A stretch of 64,000 bases of DNA from Corallococcus soli (GTDB lineage: Bacteria; Myxococcota; Myxococcia; Myxococcales; Myxococcaceae). The position numbers and the translations under genes were made by a program. The stretch is taken from NCBI RefSeq assembly GCF_014930455.1, contig NZ_JAAIYO010000006.1, forward strand, positions 62,001 through 126,000, in the 5' to 3' direction. The notes under the pieces were generated by a model. The model did not search any database and had not been told where the DNA came from. It saw only the letters and a program-made list of their open reading frames with translations. Positions 36,645 to 48,810 of this stretch are shown here, piece after piece; the first letter of the stretch is position 1, and every line of letters starts with the position of its first letter.

Positions 36645-38549
36645 ATGCGCCAGCTGTCCGGCTTGAAACTGAGGGGTCGCCTCACGCTGTGGGTCTGCCT
36701 GCTGCTCATCGCCGCGCTCACGCCCGTCGTCGCGGCGGGCGTCCACGTCATCCAGAGGACCGTGGAGCAGCAGGTCCAGGGCGTCCTCCAGGTGGAGGCC
36801 GAAGGATTGCGCGAGCTCGTGGAGTCGTCGCTGCAGGAGCGGGAGGCGAACGCCCGCGCGTGGACGGAGGACGCCATCGTGCGCGGCGCGCTCCTCTTCG
36901 GCACCTACGCGAAGAGCGACGCGGTGCTCGCCACGTTGAACGACAGGCACGCGAGCTTCGCGGGCCTGGTGCTCTTCACCGAGGACGGCCGCGCGGTCTC
37001 CGTCAGCCGGCCCGCGCTGCGCGAAACCTTCGCGGGCCGTGAACGCGAGGTGCTCGCCACGCCCTGGTTCCAGGCCGCGCTGGAGGACCGGCTGGACCCG
37101 GACCTCCTCACTGCGGCCCTCACCCGGGACGACGCCGCCTTCGGCCGCCCGGTGATGCCCCTGGCCCTGCCCGTGCTCAGCCCCATCTCCGGGGCGCGCG
37201 TGGGCGTGCTGCTGGCCGCGTATGACTGGAGCCAGGTGGAGCAGGTCGTCGCGGGCGCGCTCCAGCGCTCACGGGAGCGGGGCCAGCGCAGCTTCACGCT
37301 GGAGATCCTCGACCCGAACGGGGCATCGCTCTACAGCTCGCGGGCCCCGGGCGTCCCCACGCCGCACCAGACGGTGCGGGCGCAGGCGGAGGACGACAGC
37401 ACCCGCGCCGGGGTGGGCAGCCGCTGGCGCTTCGTCGCGACGATGGACGCGAAGGAGGCCTTCCAGCCCCTGCGCGACTTCCTCCAGCTCAGCGTCCTCG
37501 CGGTGGCCGCGCTCCTGCTGCTGGCCGCCCTGGCCGCCTGGGCGCTGGCGCGCGGGGTGACGCGCCCCATCACCACGCTGAGCGACCTGGTGTCCCGCGT
37601 GGTCCGCGAGGGCGACCTCACCCAGAAGGTGGCGCTCCACGGCCACCGGGACGAGGTGGGCGAGCTGGCATCCGCCTTCGCGCGGATGATGGACCACCTG
37701 CGCGAGTCCACCTCCAGCCTCCAGCAGGGCACCCGGGTGATGGGACAGACGGTGGCGGAGCTGACGAGCGTCACCGAACAGCAACAGCGCAACCTCACCC
37801 GGCAGGCGGCCGCGCTCCAGGAGACGCAGGTCACCGCGCAGGAGATCCAACAGACCTCGCAGCTGGCCGCCGAGCGCTCCCAGGCGGTGCTGGGCCTGGT
37901 GACCCGGGCGCGCGAGGTGGGCAGCGCCGGCGAGGCGACGCTCGAAGCCAGCCTGGACGGCTTCGAACAACTGCGCGAACACGGGGTGCGCTTCGCGGAG
38001 GGCGTCGCCGCGCTCAACGTGCGCACGCATCAGATTGGCGGCATCACCCAGACGGTGAAGGACCTGGCGGACCAGTCCAACATGCTCGCGCTCAACGCGG
38101 CCATCGAAGCGGCGCGCTCCGGGGAGCACGGCAAGGGCTTTGGCGTGGTGGCCCGGGAGATCCGCGGCCTCGCGGACCAGTCCATCCAGGCCACCAGCCG
38201 GGTGCGCGACATCCTGGACGACATCCGCGGCGGCATCCACGGCACCGTCGCGCTCTCCGAAGAGGGCCAGCGCCGCTCCGAGGCGGGCCTTGCCCAGGTG
38301 CACGCCAGCAGCCAGAGCCTGCGCGCGCTGACGGGCATCATCCAGGACAACGCCTCCGCGGCCCAGCAGATCGCCATGGCCGTGACGCAGCAGAACGCGG
38401 GCATCGCGCAGATCTTCACCGCCGTCACGGACCTGTCGCGGATGATGGACGACACCGTCCAGGCCATGCAGGGCACCCAGCGGATGACGCACACCCTGCG
38501 CGACGTGGCCGAACGGATGGAGTCCGTGGCCGGCGTCTGGCGCGTCTGA
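36645..38549 (+). CDS. Methyl-accepting chemotaxis protein
   Basis: The 634-residue receptor has a first membrane helix at ~14-34 ([17 protein letters not shown]), a dCache-type periplasmic domain (~35-280, with [14 protein letters not shown]), a second helix at ~283-306 ([18 protein letters not shown]), a HAMP domain (~307-360) and a cytoplasmic signalling domain. The tip is canonical ([19 protein letters not shown]), so it should bind CheA/CheW normally. Its ligand is unknown. The upstream PDC-type protein is likely to be its partner. No che genes are close by. Confidence 0.93.
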   Translation: MRQLSGLKLRGRLTLWVCLLLIAALTPVVAAGVHVIQRTVEQQVQGVLQVEAEGLRELVESSLQEREANARAWTEDAIVRGALLFGTYAKSDAVLATLNDRHASFAGLVLFTEDGRAVSVSRPALRETFAGREREVLATPWFQAALEDRLDPDLLTAALTRDDAAFGRPVMPLALPVLSPISGARVGVLLAAYDWSQVEQVVAGALQRSRERGQRSFTLEILDPNGASLYSSRAPGVPTPHQTVRAQAEDDSTRAGVGSRWRFVATMDAKEAFQPLRDFLQLSVLAVAALLLLAALAAWALARGVTRPITTLSDLVSRVVREGDLTQKVALHGHRDEVGELASAFARMMDHLRESTSSLQQGTRVMGQTVAELTSVTEQQQRNLTRQAAALQETQVTAQEIQQTSQLAAERSQAVLGLVTRAREVGSAGEATLEASLDGFEQLREHGVRFAEGVAALNVRTHQIGGITQTVKDLADQSNMLALNAAIEAARSGEHGKGFGVVAREIRGLADQSIQATSRVRDILDDIRGGIHGTVALSEEGQRRSEAGLAQVHASSQSLRALTGIIQDNASAAQQIAMAVTQQNAGIAQIFTAVTDLSRMMDDTVQAMQGTQRMTHTLRDVAERMESVAGVWRV

Positions 38550-38565
38550 CGCCGGCGCCCGGTCC

Positions 38566-38925
38566 TCAGACGCGCCGCTCCCAGCGGGGCGCGTCGTCAT
38601 CCACGGGCGCGTTGCCCACCCGGGCCACCCAGTCCAGGGGCCCCTGCAGCGGGGCCTTCCCCCACGGCGTCGCCGGGATGAACGCCCAGAGCAGCAGGTA
38701 GAGCAGCAGGCTGCCGCCGCCCGACGCGAACAGCATCAACACGAACGCCACCCGCACCAGCGCGACGTCCACGTCCAGCTCCCGGGCCAGCGCCGAGCAC
38801 ACGCCCAGCAGCGCCCGCCCCTCTCCCCGGTGCATCGGCACCGTCCGCTTGCGGCAGTGCGGGCAGCGCGTCGCCTCCGCGGACAGCGGCTTCGAACAGC
38901 TCCTGCAGGATGTCGTGACGTCCAT
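38566..38925 (-). CDS. PspC-domain membrane protein with zinc ribbon
   Basis: The 119-residue protein begins with a zinc ribbon (two Cys pairs: CRSC and CPHC). A PspC domain follows (LLGVCSALARELDVDVALVRV) with a hydrophobic stretch (FVLMLFASGGGSLLLYLLLWAFIP). PspC proteins sense or respond to envelope stress near the inner membrane. The ATG at 38925 is used because it starts just before the ribbon; AGAGG lies eight bases upstream. It converges on the chemoreceptor gene. Confidence 0.85.
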   Translation of the reverse strand: MDVTTSCRSCSKPLSAEATRCPHCRKRTVPMHRGEGRALLGVCSALARELDVDVALVRVAFVLMLFASGGGSLLLYLLLWAFIPATPWGKAPLQGPLDWVARVGNAPVDDDAPRWERRV

Positions 38926-39080
38926 GGGATGACCTCTCCGTCGTTCCCCCGCTTGGCACGGTGGGGGCTCCATCCCTACCTACGCAGGCCACTCCAGGTG
39001 ATTGCGGCCCCCAGGAACCGGGATTCCGGGGGTCTCTGTCCCGGTGCGTCAGTGGATTTACAGATTTAATCCGGAGGATG

Positions 39081-39111
39081 TTGACAGCCTTACAGGCAAG
39101 CAGCTTCTAAT
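39081..39111 (+). promoter_or_regulatory. Sigma70-like promoter ahead of malate synthase
   Basis: TTGACA at 39081-39086 is a perfect -35 box. TCTAAT at 39106-39111 matches five of six -10 bases, with a 19-base spacer, which is a little long. Transcription would start near 39118, about 80 bases before the aceB ATG. The 39040-39180 stretch is clearly more AT-rich than the coding DNA on both sides. A short dyad GGATT...AATCC at 39053-39071 may be an operator. Confidence 0.5.
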
Positions 39112-39196
39112 TCACCAAGACTTCCCTTCCCCAGATGGCAGGGGCATCTTTCAGCCCGTTAAGCCATTTTTACAACGCATCTCGTCAGGAGCCACC

Positions 39197-40819
<1,623 letters not shown>

Positions 40820-40881
40820 CGTCCCATTTTCCTGAAGCCTCTTCACACCCCTTCACCGCAGCACCCTTGAGGAGTCCTGGC

Positions 40882-42168
<1,287 letters not shown>

Positions 42169-42175
42169 GCCGGGC

Positions 42176-42193
42176 GGACGGATTCTTCCGTCC
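42176..42193 (+). terminator. Stem-loop after isocitrate lyase
   Basis: GGACGG (42176-42181) and CCGTCC (42188-42193) form a perfect 6-base stem with a 6-base loop, starting 8 bases after the aceA stop. There is no U tract, so it may be a weak terminator or an RNA 3-prime end stabiliser. Confidence 0.45.
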
Positions 42194-42219
42194 CTGAAGT
42201 GAGGAGGCCGCGTGTTTCT

Positions 42220-42232
42220 GGGGAAATTCCCC
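42220..42232. promoter_or_regulatory. Perfect palindrome GGGGAAATTCCCC
   Basis: A 13-base perfect palindrome (GGGGAA-A-TTCCCC) lies between aceA and the next gene at 42397. It is AT-rich at the centre in a GC-rich genome and has the form of a binding site for a dimeric regulator. No target gene can be fixed. Confidence 0.35.
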
Positions 42233-42396
42233 CATGGATCCGCGGCCTTCGCCGTTCCCTGGGCAGGCTCCGGGCCAGGCTCGAACCTGGAAGAAGCAAC
42301 TTCCCGGGGGCTGGGGCGATAATGGGGAGAACTTGAAGCCCCACAGGCGCGCCCCTTCAGGAGCGCCACCGACCGGGGCCTTTGACGGGAGCCGCC

Positions 42397-42804
42397 ATGA
42401 ACCGCATCACGTCCCTCTCCGGTCCTCGGGTGCAGCCGGCCACGACGAACACCTCCGCCCAGGTGTCGGGCAGCCGCTTCGGCTCGCTGATGCAGGGCGT
42501 GTCCGCGCAGGCGCCCAAGCCGGGCGGCCAGCTCTCGGGTGGCTCCGTGGTGTCGTCGGCGCTGGCGCAGATGGGCGCCACGTCGCACGGCTCGCTCGTG
42601 GGCACCTACACCGGGTCCGGTGCCGTGCCCTCCACGAACATGCCCGGCATCCAGCAGCCGGCCTCGAACGCGGCCGGCGGCGCGGGCCAGCCCAAGACCG
42701 AAGAGCAGCAGGCGCTGGAGGACCTGGCCACCATGTCGGCGGTGACCATGTCCCAGTCCATCCTCCACATGGGCGGCATGAAGCTGGACATGGAGAAGGC
42801 GTAA
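42397..42804 (+). CDS. Small Ser/Gly-rich protein, unknown
   Basis: The 135-residue protein starts MNRITSLSGPRV after GGGAG with a 6-base gap. The first ~95 residues are low-complexity Ser/Gly/Thr/Gln/Ala, likely disordered. The last ~35 (TEEQQALEDLATMSAVTMSQ) form a clear amphipathic helix rich in Met and Gln. There is no signal peptide. A disordered head with a C-terminal helix is seen in some secretion substrates and needle-type proteins, but nothing else supports that here, so it stays unknown. Confidence 0.65.
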   Translation: MNRITSLSGPRVQPATTNTSAQVSGSRFGSLMQGVSAQAPKPGGQLSGGSVVSSALAQMGATSHGSLVGTYTGSGAVPSTNMPGIQQPASNAAGGAGQPKTEEQQALEDLATMSAVTMSQSILHMGGMKLDMEKA

Positions 42805-42855
42805 CCCCGGAGCGCGTCACGCCCCGGGATTGCTCCCGGGGCGGCTCAGGACCGC

Positions 42856-43098
42856 TCAGGGCTTCTGGTCGTCGCTGTCGTCGCTGTACTGGTCGCGGAT
42901 GCCGTCATGCCGGTTCCGCGTGTCCTTCCACGGCTGGTCCACGTCCGTGCGCTGACCGCCGTTCTGCCCGGTGACGTCGTTGAGTTCCTCCGCGCGTCCC
43001 TCCGCAGGCACCGTGTCGCCGTCCTCGTCGGGGTCCTTCTGCTTGCGGGGATCCAGCGGGATGCCGGCGCTCTTGTTCAGATAGTCCTTGGGGTCCAT
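42856..43098 (-). CDS. Small acidic protein, unknown
   Basis: An 80-residue, strongly acidic, Asp/Gln/Lys-rich protein (MDPKDYLNKSAGIPLDPRKQ, ending YSDDSDDQKP). It is expected to be disordered. The ATG follows GGAGGAG at a good distance, which supports real translation. There is no signal peptide or known domain. Confidence 0.6.
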   Translation of the reverse strand: MDPKDYLNKSAGIPLDPRKQKDPDEDGDTVPAEGRAEELNDVTGQNGGQRTDVDQPWKDTRNRHDGIRDQYSDDSDDQKP

Positions 43099-43180
43099 GC
43101 CGTCGCTCCTCCCTTGAATTCCAAAGGTGGTGACGGTCCCCTCGCGCTGGGAGCGGCCGGGCGGCCGGGCCTCCCCTCCC

Positions 43181-43519
43181 TCAGTTGAGGTACTTGGGCC
43201 GCGCGGGCGAAGCGGGCGGCTGGGCCTTCATCATCTCCAGCCCCTGGCGTGTGAGCATGAAGCGCACGGTGCCGGAGCCTCGCTCGGTCTCGATCTCCGC
43301 CTCGAAGGCAGGCCCGGCGATGCCGCCCAGGGCCATGTCCTTGCGCAGGTTGGTGACGCGGCCGGAGAGCAGATCGCCCGCGACCTCGCGGGAGCCCTCG
43401 CCGCGCGAGTACAGGTCATAGGCGGCTTCGTGCAGCGTCATCGCCAGCGCGGGCGTGAGGGGCTGGGAGCTGAAGAGCACGGAGATGAGGAGCCAGTAGG
43501 GCGGCGTCTGTTCAGCCAT
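43181..43519 (-). CDS. Small protein, possibly winged-helix-like, unknown
   Basis: A 112-residue protein starting MAEQTPPYWLLISVLFS, with a helix-rich middle (PALAMTLHEAAYDLYSRGEG) and a beta end (GTVRFMLTRQGLEMM). The layout of helices followed by a TxxG-type wing could be a winged helix, but I see no recognisable motif. It lies 24 bases after the radical SAM gene on the same strand and may be co-transcribed. Confidence 0.6.
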   Translation of the reverse strand: MAEQTPPYWLLISVLFSSQPLTPALAMTLHEAAYDLYSRGEGSREVAGDLLSGRVTNLRKDMALGGIAGPAFEAEIETERGSGTVRFMLTRQGLEMMKAQPPASPARPKYLN

Positions 43520-43543
43520 CGTGCGGCATCCTAACGGTTGCGG

Positions 43544-44830
43544 CTACCGGGCGCGCGGCTGTCTGCGGGCGACGATGGCTTCCGCGAGCGCGCCCTGCTG
43601 CTTCCAGTGGCCGTACAGCCGTCCCTGGGACGCGAGCTGGTCCAGCCGCTGCTGGGTGCGCGCGTCCATGCGGCCGGGCGGCGCGTCCCGGTAGGGGGTG
43701 CCGGGCAGCGGCATGAAGGTGTGGCCGTGCACGCGCGCGCCCAGCTCCGACAGCCGCTGCATCAGGTCCAGCGTGGCCTCCACGTCGGAGGGCTCCTCGC
43801 CGGGCAGGCCCAGGATGAAGTCCACGTTGGGCACGAAGCCGCCCTCCACCGCGAGCTTCGTCGCGCGCACCACCGTCTCCACGTCGTGGCCACGCCGGGT
43901 GGCCTGGAGGATGCGCTCGGAGCCGGACTGGCCGCCGATGATGAGGTTGTCGTTGGCCACGTAGCGTTTGAGCAGCGCCAGGGCTTCGGGCGTGACGTGT
44001 TCGGGCCGCACCTCCGAGGGGAAGGTGCCGTAGTAGATGCGCCCGTCCGGGGCCATGGCCTCGGTGACGGCGGCGAGCAGCTCCTCCACGGCGGCCAGGT
44101 TCATCGCCTCGTTGGGCGTGCCGTAGGACATGGACGTGGGCGTGATGAAGCGCAGGTCGCGGCGGCCGGTGCGCCGCAGCTCGCGCGCCCAATGCGCGAC
44201 GTTGGCCACGGAGCGGTGCCGGAAGCGCGCCTTGCTCATGAAGGGCGTCTGGCAGAAGCGGCAGGCGTAGATGCAGCCGCGCGTGATTTCGATGGCGCCG
44301 AACTTCACGTGCCGCGCGGCGAACGGGGGGAAGTCATCCAGGCGCACGCCCTCGCCGTGGCCGTGCTGGATGAGCTTGCCGTCCACCAGGTGCGCGACGC
44401 CGTGCGTGCCCCGGGGGTCCTCGCCCTTGAGCACGCGGGCGAGCAGCGTGCGCAGGGTGTATTCGCCCTCGCCCACGGCGACGAGGTCGAAGCCGGCCTG
44501 GAGCGTCTGGAGCGTCTCCGCGGTGGCGTGGACGCCGCCCGCGAGGCAGAGCACGTCGCGGCCCTCCAGCCGCTCGCGCACCCACTTCAGCTCCTCCACG
44601 GAGGGGCCAAAGCTGGCGGAGTAGAACGACCACGCGGCGACCACGGTGTCGCCCGCGTCCGCGCGCTCCCGCAGGGTGTCCAGCAGCGTCTCGCGGCTGC
44701 GCGGGAAGTGCAGCGACACGTCCGCGAGCGCCGGGTCCGACTCCACGGCGCCCGCGAGCACGGTGAAGGCGTACTTGCCGGGGTACTGATAGCTCAGGAC
44801 GAGCGAGACCTTGCGAGGTGTCGGCGACAT
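43544..44830 (-). CDS. B12-binding radical SAM protein (MJ_1487-type)
   Basis: The 428-residue protein has an N-terminal cobalamin-binding Rossmann half (KVSLVLSYQYPGKYAFTVLA, LCLAGGVHATAE, VAVGEGEY) and a radical SAM barrel with the cluster motif CIYACRFC (C-x3-C-x2-C) in ITRGCIYACRFCQTPFM. Layout and length match the B12/radical SAM family typified by MJ_1487. It is probably a methyltransferase, but the substrate is unknown. The ATG at 44830 starts just before the Rossmann strand. A GTG at 44917 would overlap the LysR stop and add a disordered 29-residue leader. Confidence 0.86.
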   Translation of the reverse strand: MSPTPRKVSLVLSYQYPGKYAFTVLAGAVESDPALADVSLHFPRSRETLLDTLRERADAGDTVVAAWSFYSASFGPSVEELKWVRERLEGRDVLCLAGGVHATAETLQTLQAGFDLVAVGEGEYTLRTLLARVLKGEDPRGTHGVAHLVDGKLIQHGHGEGVRLDDFPPFAARHVKFGAIEITRGCIYACRFCQTPFMSKARFRHRSVANVAHWARELRRTGRRDLRFITPTSMSYGTPNEAMNLAAVEELLAAVTEAMAPDGRIYYGTFPSEVRPEHVTPEALALLKRYVANDNLIIGGQSGSERILQATRRGHDVETVVRATKLAVEGGFVPNVDFILGLPGEEPSDVEATLDLMQRLSELGARVHGHTFMPLPGTPYRDAPPGRMDARTQQRLDQLASQGRLYGHWKQQGALAEAIVARRQPRAR

Positions 44831-44913
44831 GGCGGCTGGCGATGTTGCCACAGGCCCGTGGTCCGCTGGCGCGAACGAGGCGCCGGCCGGTTCACGACCG
44901 TCAGGAAGCGCGC

Positions 44914-45834
44914 TCACCCCGTGACGTGCCAGGGCGCGAGTTCAAACCGCTCGACCAGCACGTCGATCATCGCGCGCATCGCGGGGGAGGCATTGCGCAT
45001 GCTGGGATAGAGCACGAAGGCCTGACGGGCCGCGGCGAACGGACGCAGCAGCTCCTTCAGCTCCCTGCGCGCGGGCGAGCGTGAGGCGTGCATCGTCGGC
45101 AGCCTCGCGATGCCGACCCCGGCCACGGCCAGCTCGCTGAGGACCTCGAAGCTGTTGACCGCCATGTGCGGTTCAAGGGTCACCCACTCCGTCTTCCTCC
45201 CGGCGCTGAAGTTCCAGGTGGTGGGCGTCCGCGCCCCCGTCATCACCAGACAGCGGTGGTCCGCGAGGTCGCGCGGTCGCTTCGGCGTCCCCGCCCGCCG
45301 CAGGTAGTCCGCGCTCGCGTAGACGCCCAGGTATTGCGGCGAGCCCAGCCGGCGGGCCATCAACCGCGAGTCCGTGAGCGGCCCCACGCGCACCGCCAGG
45401 TCATAGCCCTCGTCCACCAGGTTCACCTGGCGGTCCGTCAGGTCGACCTCCACCTTCACCTCGGGAAAGCGTGTGGCGTAGACGGAGAGGACGTCTCCGA
45501 GCGCCGCCTGTCCCAGCTCCAGGGGCGTCGTCATCCGCAGGCGGCCCGTGGGATGCGCTTGCAGTTCCCCCACCAGCGCCTCGGCGGCATTCAGCGCGGC
45601 CATCGCGGGGGCGACCTCCCGGTGATAGCTCGCGCCAATGTCCGTGAGCGTCACCGACCGCGTGGTGCGCGACAGGAGCCGGGCGCCCAGGTGTTCCTCC
45701 AGGAGCGCCACGCGCTGACTCAAGGTCGACTTGGGGATGGCGAGCGCCCTCGCCGCGCCCCGGAAGCTCTTGTGCTCCACCACCGCGACGAAGGCGAGGA
45801 CGGCGCCGGGGTCCGCCTGGGGCATTGTCCGCAT
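44914..45834 (-). CDS. LysR-family transcriptional regulator
   Basis: The 306-residue protein has an N-terminal winged helix-turn-helix ([39 protein letters not shown]) and a C-terminal effector domain ([30 protein letters not shown]). It is divergent from an old yellow enzyme gene, the usual arrangement for a regulator controlling the neighbour. Two palindromes overlap its start region, so it may repress itself. An ATG three codons in (45825) is an alternative start. Confidence 0.93.
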   Translation of the reverse strand: MRTMPQADPGAVLAFVAVVEHKSFRGAARALAIPKSTLSQRVALLEEHLGARLLSRTTRSVTLTDIGASYHREVAPAMAALNAAEALVGELQAHPTGRLRMTTPLELGQAALGDVLSVYATRFPEVKVEVDLTDRQVNLVDEGYDLAVRVGPLTDSRLMARRLGSPQYLGVYASADYLRRAGTPKRPRDLADHRCLVMTGARTPTTWNFSAGRKTEWVTLEPHMAVNSFEVLSELAVAGVGIARLPTMHASRSPARRELKELLRPFAAARQAFVLYPSMRNASPAMRAMIDVLVERFELAPWHVTG

Positions 45835-45850
45835 GGCCGGACAGTCTGTC
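45826..45850. promoter_or_regulatory. Overlapping palindromes, likely LysR operator
   Basis: TGTCCG-CATGGC-CGGACA (45826-45843) is a perfect 6-base inverted repeat across the LysR start codon, and GACAG-T-CTGTC (45840-45850) is a second palindrome overlapping it. They lie between the LysR gene and the old yellow enzyme gene, where the LysR protein would bind. Confidence 0.55.
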
Positions 45851-45926
45851 TGTCAGCTCCCATATTGTCCAAACCCTCGCGAGCCCGCAGATTGGGTCCA
45901 TCAACCGGCCCCACAGGAGCACGTCG

Positions 45927-46985
<1,059 letters not shown>

Positions 46986-46988
46986 GCG

Positions 46989-47912
46989 TCAGAGGAAGCG
47001 GCGCTCCCAGCGGCGGACTTCTTCCCGCGTGAACCCGCCCCATTCGCCCCATTCGCCCGGGTGCGCGTACAGCCAGGGCTCCAGCAGGCGGGCCAGCTCG
47101 CGGTAGTGCGGAAGCGTGTCTCCGGTCTCCAGGTCGCCGGCTTCGGGCTCGGGCCCCAGGGACACCACCGCGCGCTCGGGTGAGAGCGATTGGACTTCCG
47201 TCGCGGGGGAGTGCAACCGCGCGCGAAGTCCTTCCGCTCCGCCCAGTGCCTCCAGCACGGGCGGGCCCAGGAAGGTGAGCCACGAGGGGGGCCGCACCCG
47301 GGTGCCCAGACACATGGCCAGCGTCCGGAGCCACGGCAGGTCGAAGCCCGGGTGGCGCAGGCACGCCTCAAGCAGGCCCGGGCGGAGGGCTGGAACCCAG
47401 GAACCTACTTCGAGCGCCAGCCCCGCATGTCCCGACGCCCAGGGCAGTTCACGCCCCAACTCGAGGGCCAGCGCACGCACCCACTCCGGCCCCGGATCCT
47501 CCAGAAACTCGATGGGCAACCAGAACTCCACGGCACAGGTGCTCTGGGGATAGTCCTTGAGGAAGTTGGGCAATTCACTGCCGCGACCGTTGTACCGAAA
47601 GGAGACCCCTGTGACGGAGTCGGGCCGTTCGGCCAGCTCCACAAGTGCAGAGGAGCCCAATAACTCGGTCCGGAGAACAGCCTCTCCTTTCGCATCCAGT
47701 TCTGGCCAGTCCCCTGAGGCATTCACGTACCAACCCAGCCGTCGCGAACCGAGCGATTGCCGGTAGTGCTCCAGCGCTCGCCACACGGCGGGAGCAATCA
47801 CCTCATGGGGAAGCGGTACGTAGAACGCGATGCTCACCCCCTCGCGCACGAGGACCACGGTCTCGCCCTCGATATCAAAAGCTCTACGAACCCTGGGCAC
47901 TCGCGCGGTCAT
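46989..47912 (-). CDS. DUF3396-type (Tsi3-like) immunity protein
   Basis: The 307-residue protein begins MTARVPRVRRAFDIEGE, then GVSIAFYVPLPHEVIAPAVW, a pattern seen in DUF3396 immunity proteins. Later parts include AVEFWLPIEFLEDPGPEWV and LPWASGHAGLALEVGSWVP, and the Trp-rich C-terminus ends in EWGEWGGFTREEVRRWERRF. It has no signal peptide, so it acts in the cytoplasm. The start is the ATG at 47912, which overlaps the upstream lipoprotein stop by one base (TGATG). A longer open frame exists upstream, but it lies inside the toxin gene. The coupling makes it the cognate immunity gene. Confidence 0.75.
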   Translation of the reverse strand: MTARVPRVRRAFDIEGETVVLVREGVSIAFYVPLPHEVIAPAVWRALEHYRQSLGSRRLGWYVNASGDWPELDAKGEAVLRTELLGSSALVELAERPDSVTGVSFRYNGRGSELPNFLKDYPQSTCAVEFWLPIEFLEDPGPEWVRALALELGRELPWASGHAGLALEVGSWVPALRPGLLEACLRHPGFDLPWLRTLAMCLGTRVRPPSWLTFLGPPVLEALGGAEGLRARLHSPATEVQSLSPERAVVSLGPEPEAGDLETGDTLPHYRELARLLEPWLYAHPGEWGEWGGFTREEVRRWERRFL

Positions 47913-48712
47913 CAGTTGGCTCTGGAGTTGGGATAGATCAAGCGGGGAGGTTGCGCACTGCCCAAGAGCTGCTGGTAGACGTCGTTCTGCCACAGCTTGG
48001 TGAAGGGGCCCTCGGTGTATCGGTCCCAGCTGGGTAGGTTGGTCACCGGGCACGGAAATTTGAAGTCATAGACAGCCTGGACCTTGAGCGGGTTCCCGAG
48101 CGCGTGCAGCACCACGTCCGGAACGATGCTCCCCAGCAGCAAGTGGAACTGTCCGTCCGCCAGCCACTGGGCCACGACCTGTGGATCCAGCCACCGCGTC
48201 TGCCCTGTCCTCGAATCCTTGAGGTAGCGCGGCTCCAGGCTGAAGCGCCCCGCATCCGTGGCCCCCAGCACCCGCTGCACGCACTCCAGCGCCGCCGCGT
48301 GCTTCTCCTCCCCCAGCTTCATCCCCCACGTCACCTCTGGAACCTTCAGGTCCACCGGCTTCTTGCACAGTTCGGGGGAGGTCCGTCCTCCCTGCCCCAG
48401 GTGCCGCTCGTTCACCTGGAGGTTCGCCTCCTTCGCGCACTCCAGCAGCACCCGCTCCACGTGGGCCACCTCCGCGGCCTCCCACAGGCGCAGCATCGCG
48501 GCGGCCTGCCTTGCCCTTCCCGCCGCCCTCACCAGCGACGGGAGCACTGCGTCCTGGCCCACCTGGTTCGCACAGCCGGGATTGCGCAGACAGCCGTTCG
48601 TCGCGGAGTCCCCGGTCTGCTCGTAGATTGAGGGGGCTCGGCCCCCTGGACCCGCGCACGCGGTCAACAGGAGACAGGACAGCAGCCACATCGGTCGGGG
48701 AGGGGTCCTCAC
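47912..48712 (-). CDS. Lipoprotein toxin candidate with PD-(D/E)XK-like core
   Basis: The 266-residue protein starts at a GTG with GAGGAGG 6-7 bases upstream. The signal ends in lipobox LLTAC (Cys19). The N-terminal half has Cys-rich helices (NGCLRNPGCANQ). The C-terminal region has Asp199 in SIVPDVVLHALGNPLKVQ, then Asp216-Phe-Lys218 in YDFKFPCPVTN: a D-x17-D-x-K layout like a PD-(D/E)XK nuclease site. It is followed by a Trp/Tyr-rich end. This is a nuclease-toxin-like tail on a lipoprotein, as in SitA-type toxins. The overlapped downstream gene is of DUF3396 immunity type. Toxicity is inferred, not shown. Confidence 0.68.
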   Translation of the reverse strand: MRTPPRPMWLLSCLLLTACAGPGGRAPSIYEQTGDSATNGCLRNPGCANQVGQDAVLPSLVRAAGRARQAAAMLRLWEAAEVAHVERVLLECAKEANLQVNERHLGQGGRTSPELCKKPVDLKVPEVTWGMKLGEEKHAAALECVQRVLGATDAGRFSLEPRYLKDSRTGQTRWLDPQVVAQWLADGQFHLLLGSIVPDVVLHALGNPLKVQAVYDFKFPCPVTNLPSWDRYTEGPFTKLWQNDVYQQLLGSAQPPRLIYPNSRAN

Positions 48713-48810
48713 GTCGCGCCTCCTCGCATGGAAGCGCTGGCCCCTTCAACCCGTGCCGTGAATCACCTCCCGCCCCGGCGTGCCGGAGCGGGAGGCACTT
48801 CCAAGACGCC

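Noticed and set aside
38950-38970. GG-N10-GC sigma54-like element upstream of aceB
   Set aside because: Only the two dinucleotides fit; the rest of the consensus is poor and it lies inside the PspC gene leader, so it is probably chance.
39002-39196. N-terminal extension of malate synthase
   Set aside because: The frame is open but AT-rich, matches no family start and contains the likely promoter; AGGAG supports the ATG at 39197.
42397-42804. Type III secretion inner-rod or needle protein
   Set aside because: Only a disordered head and one amphipathic helix fit; no secretion genes are near.
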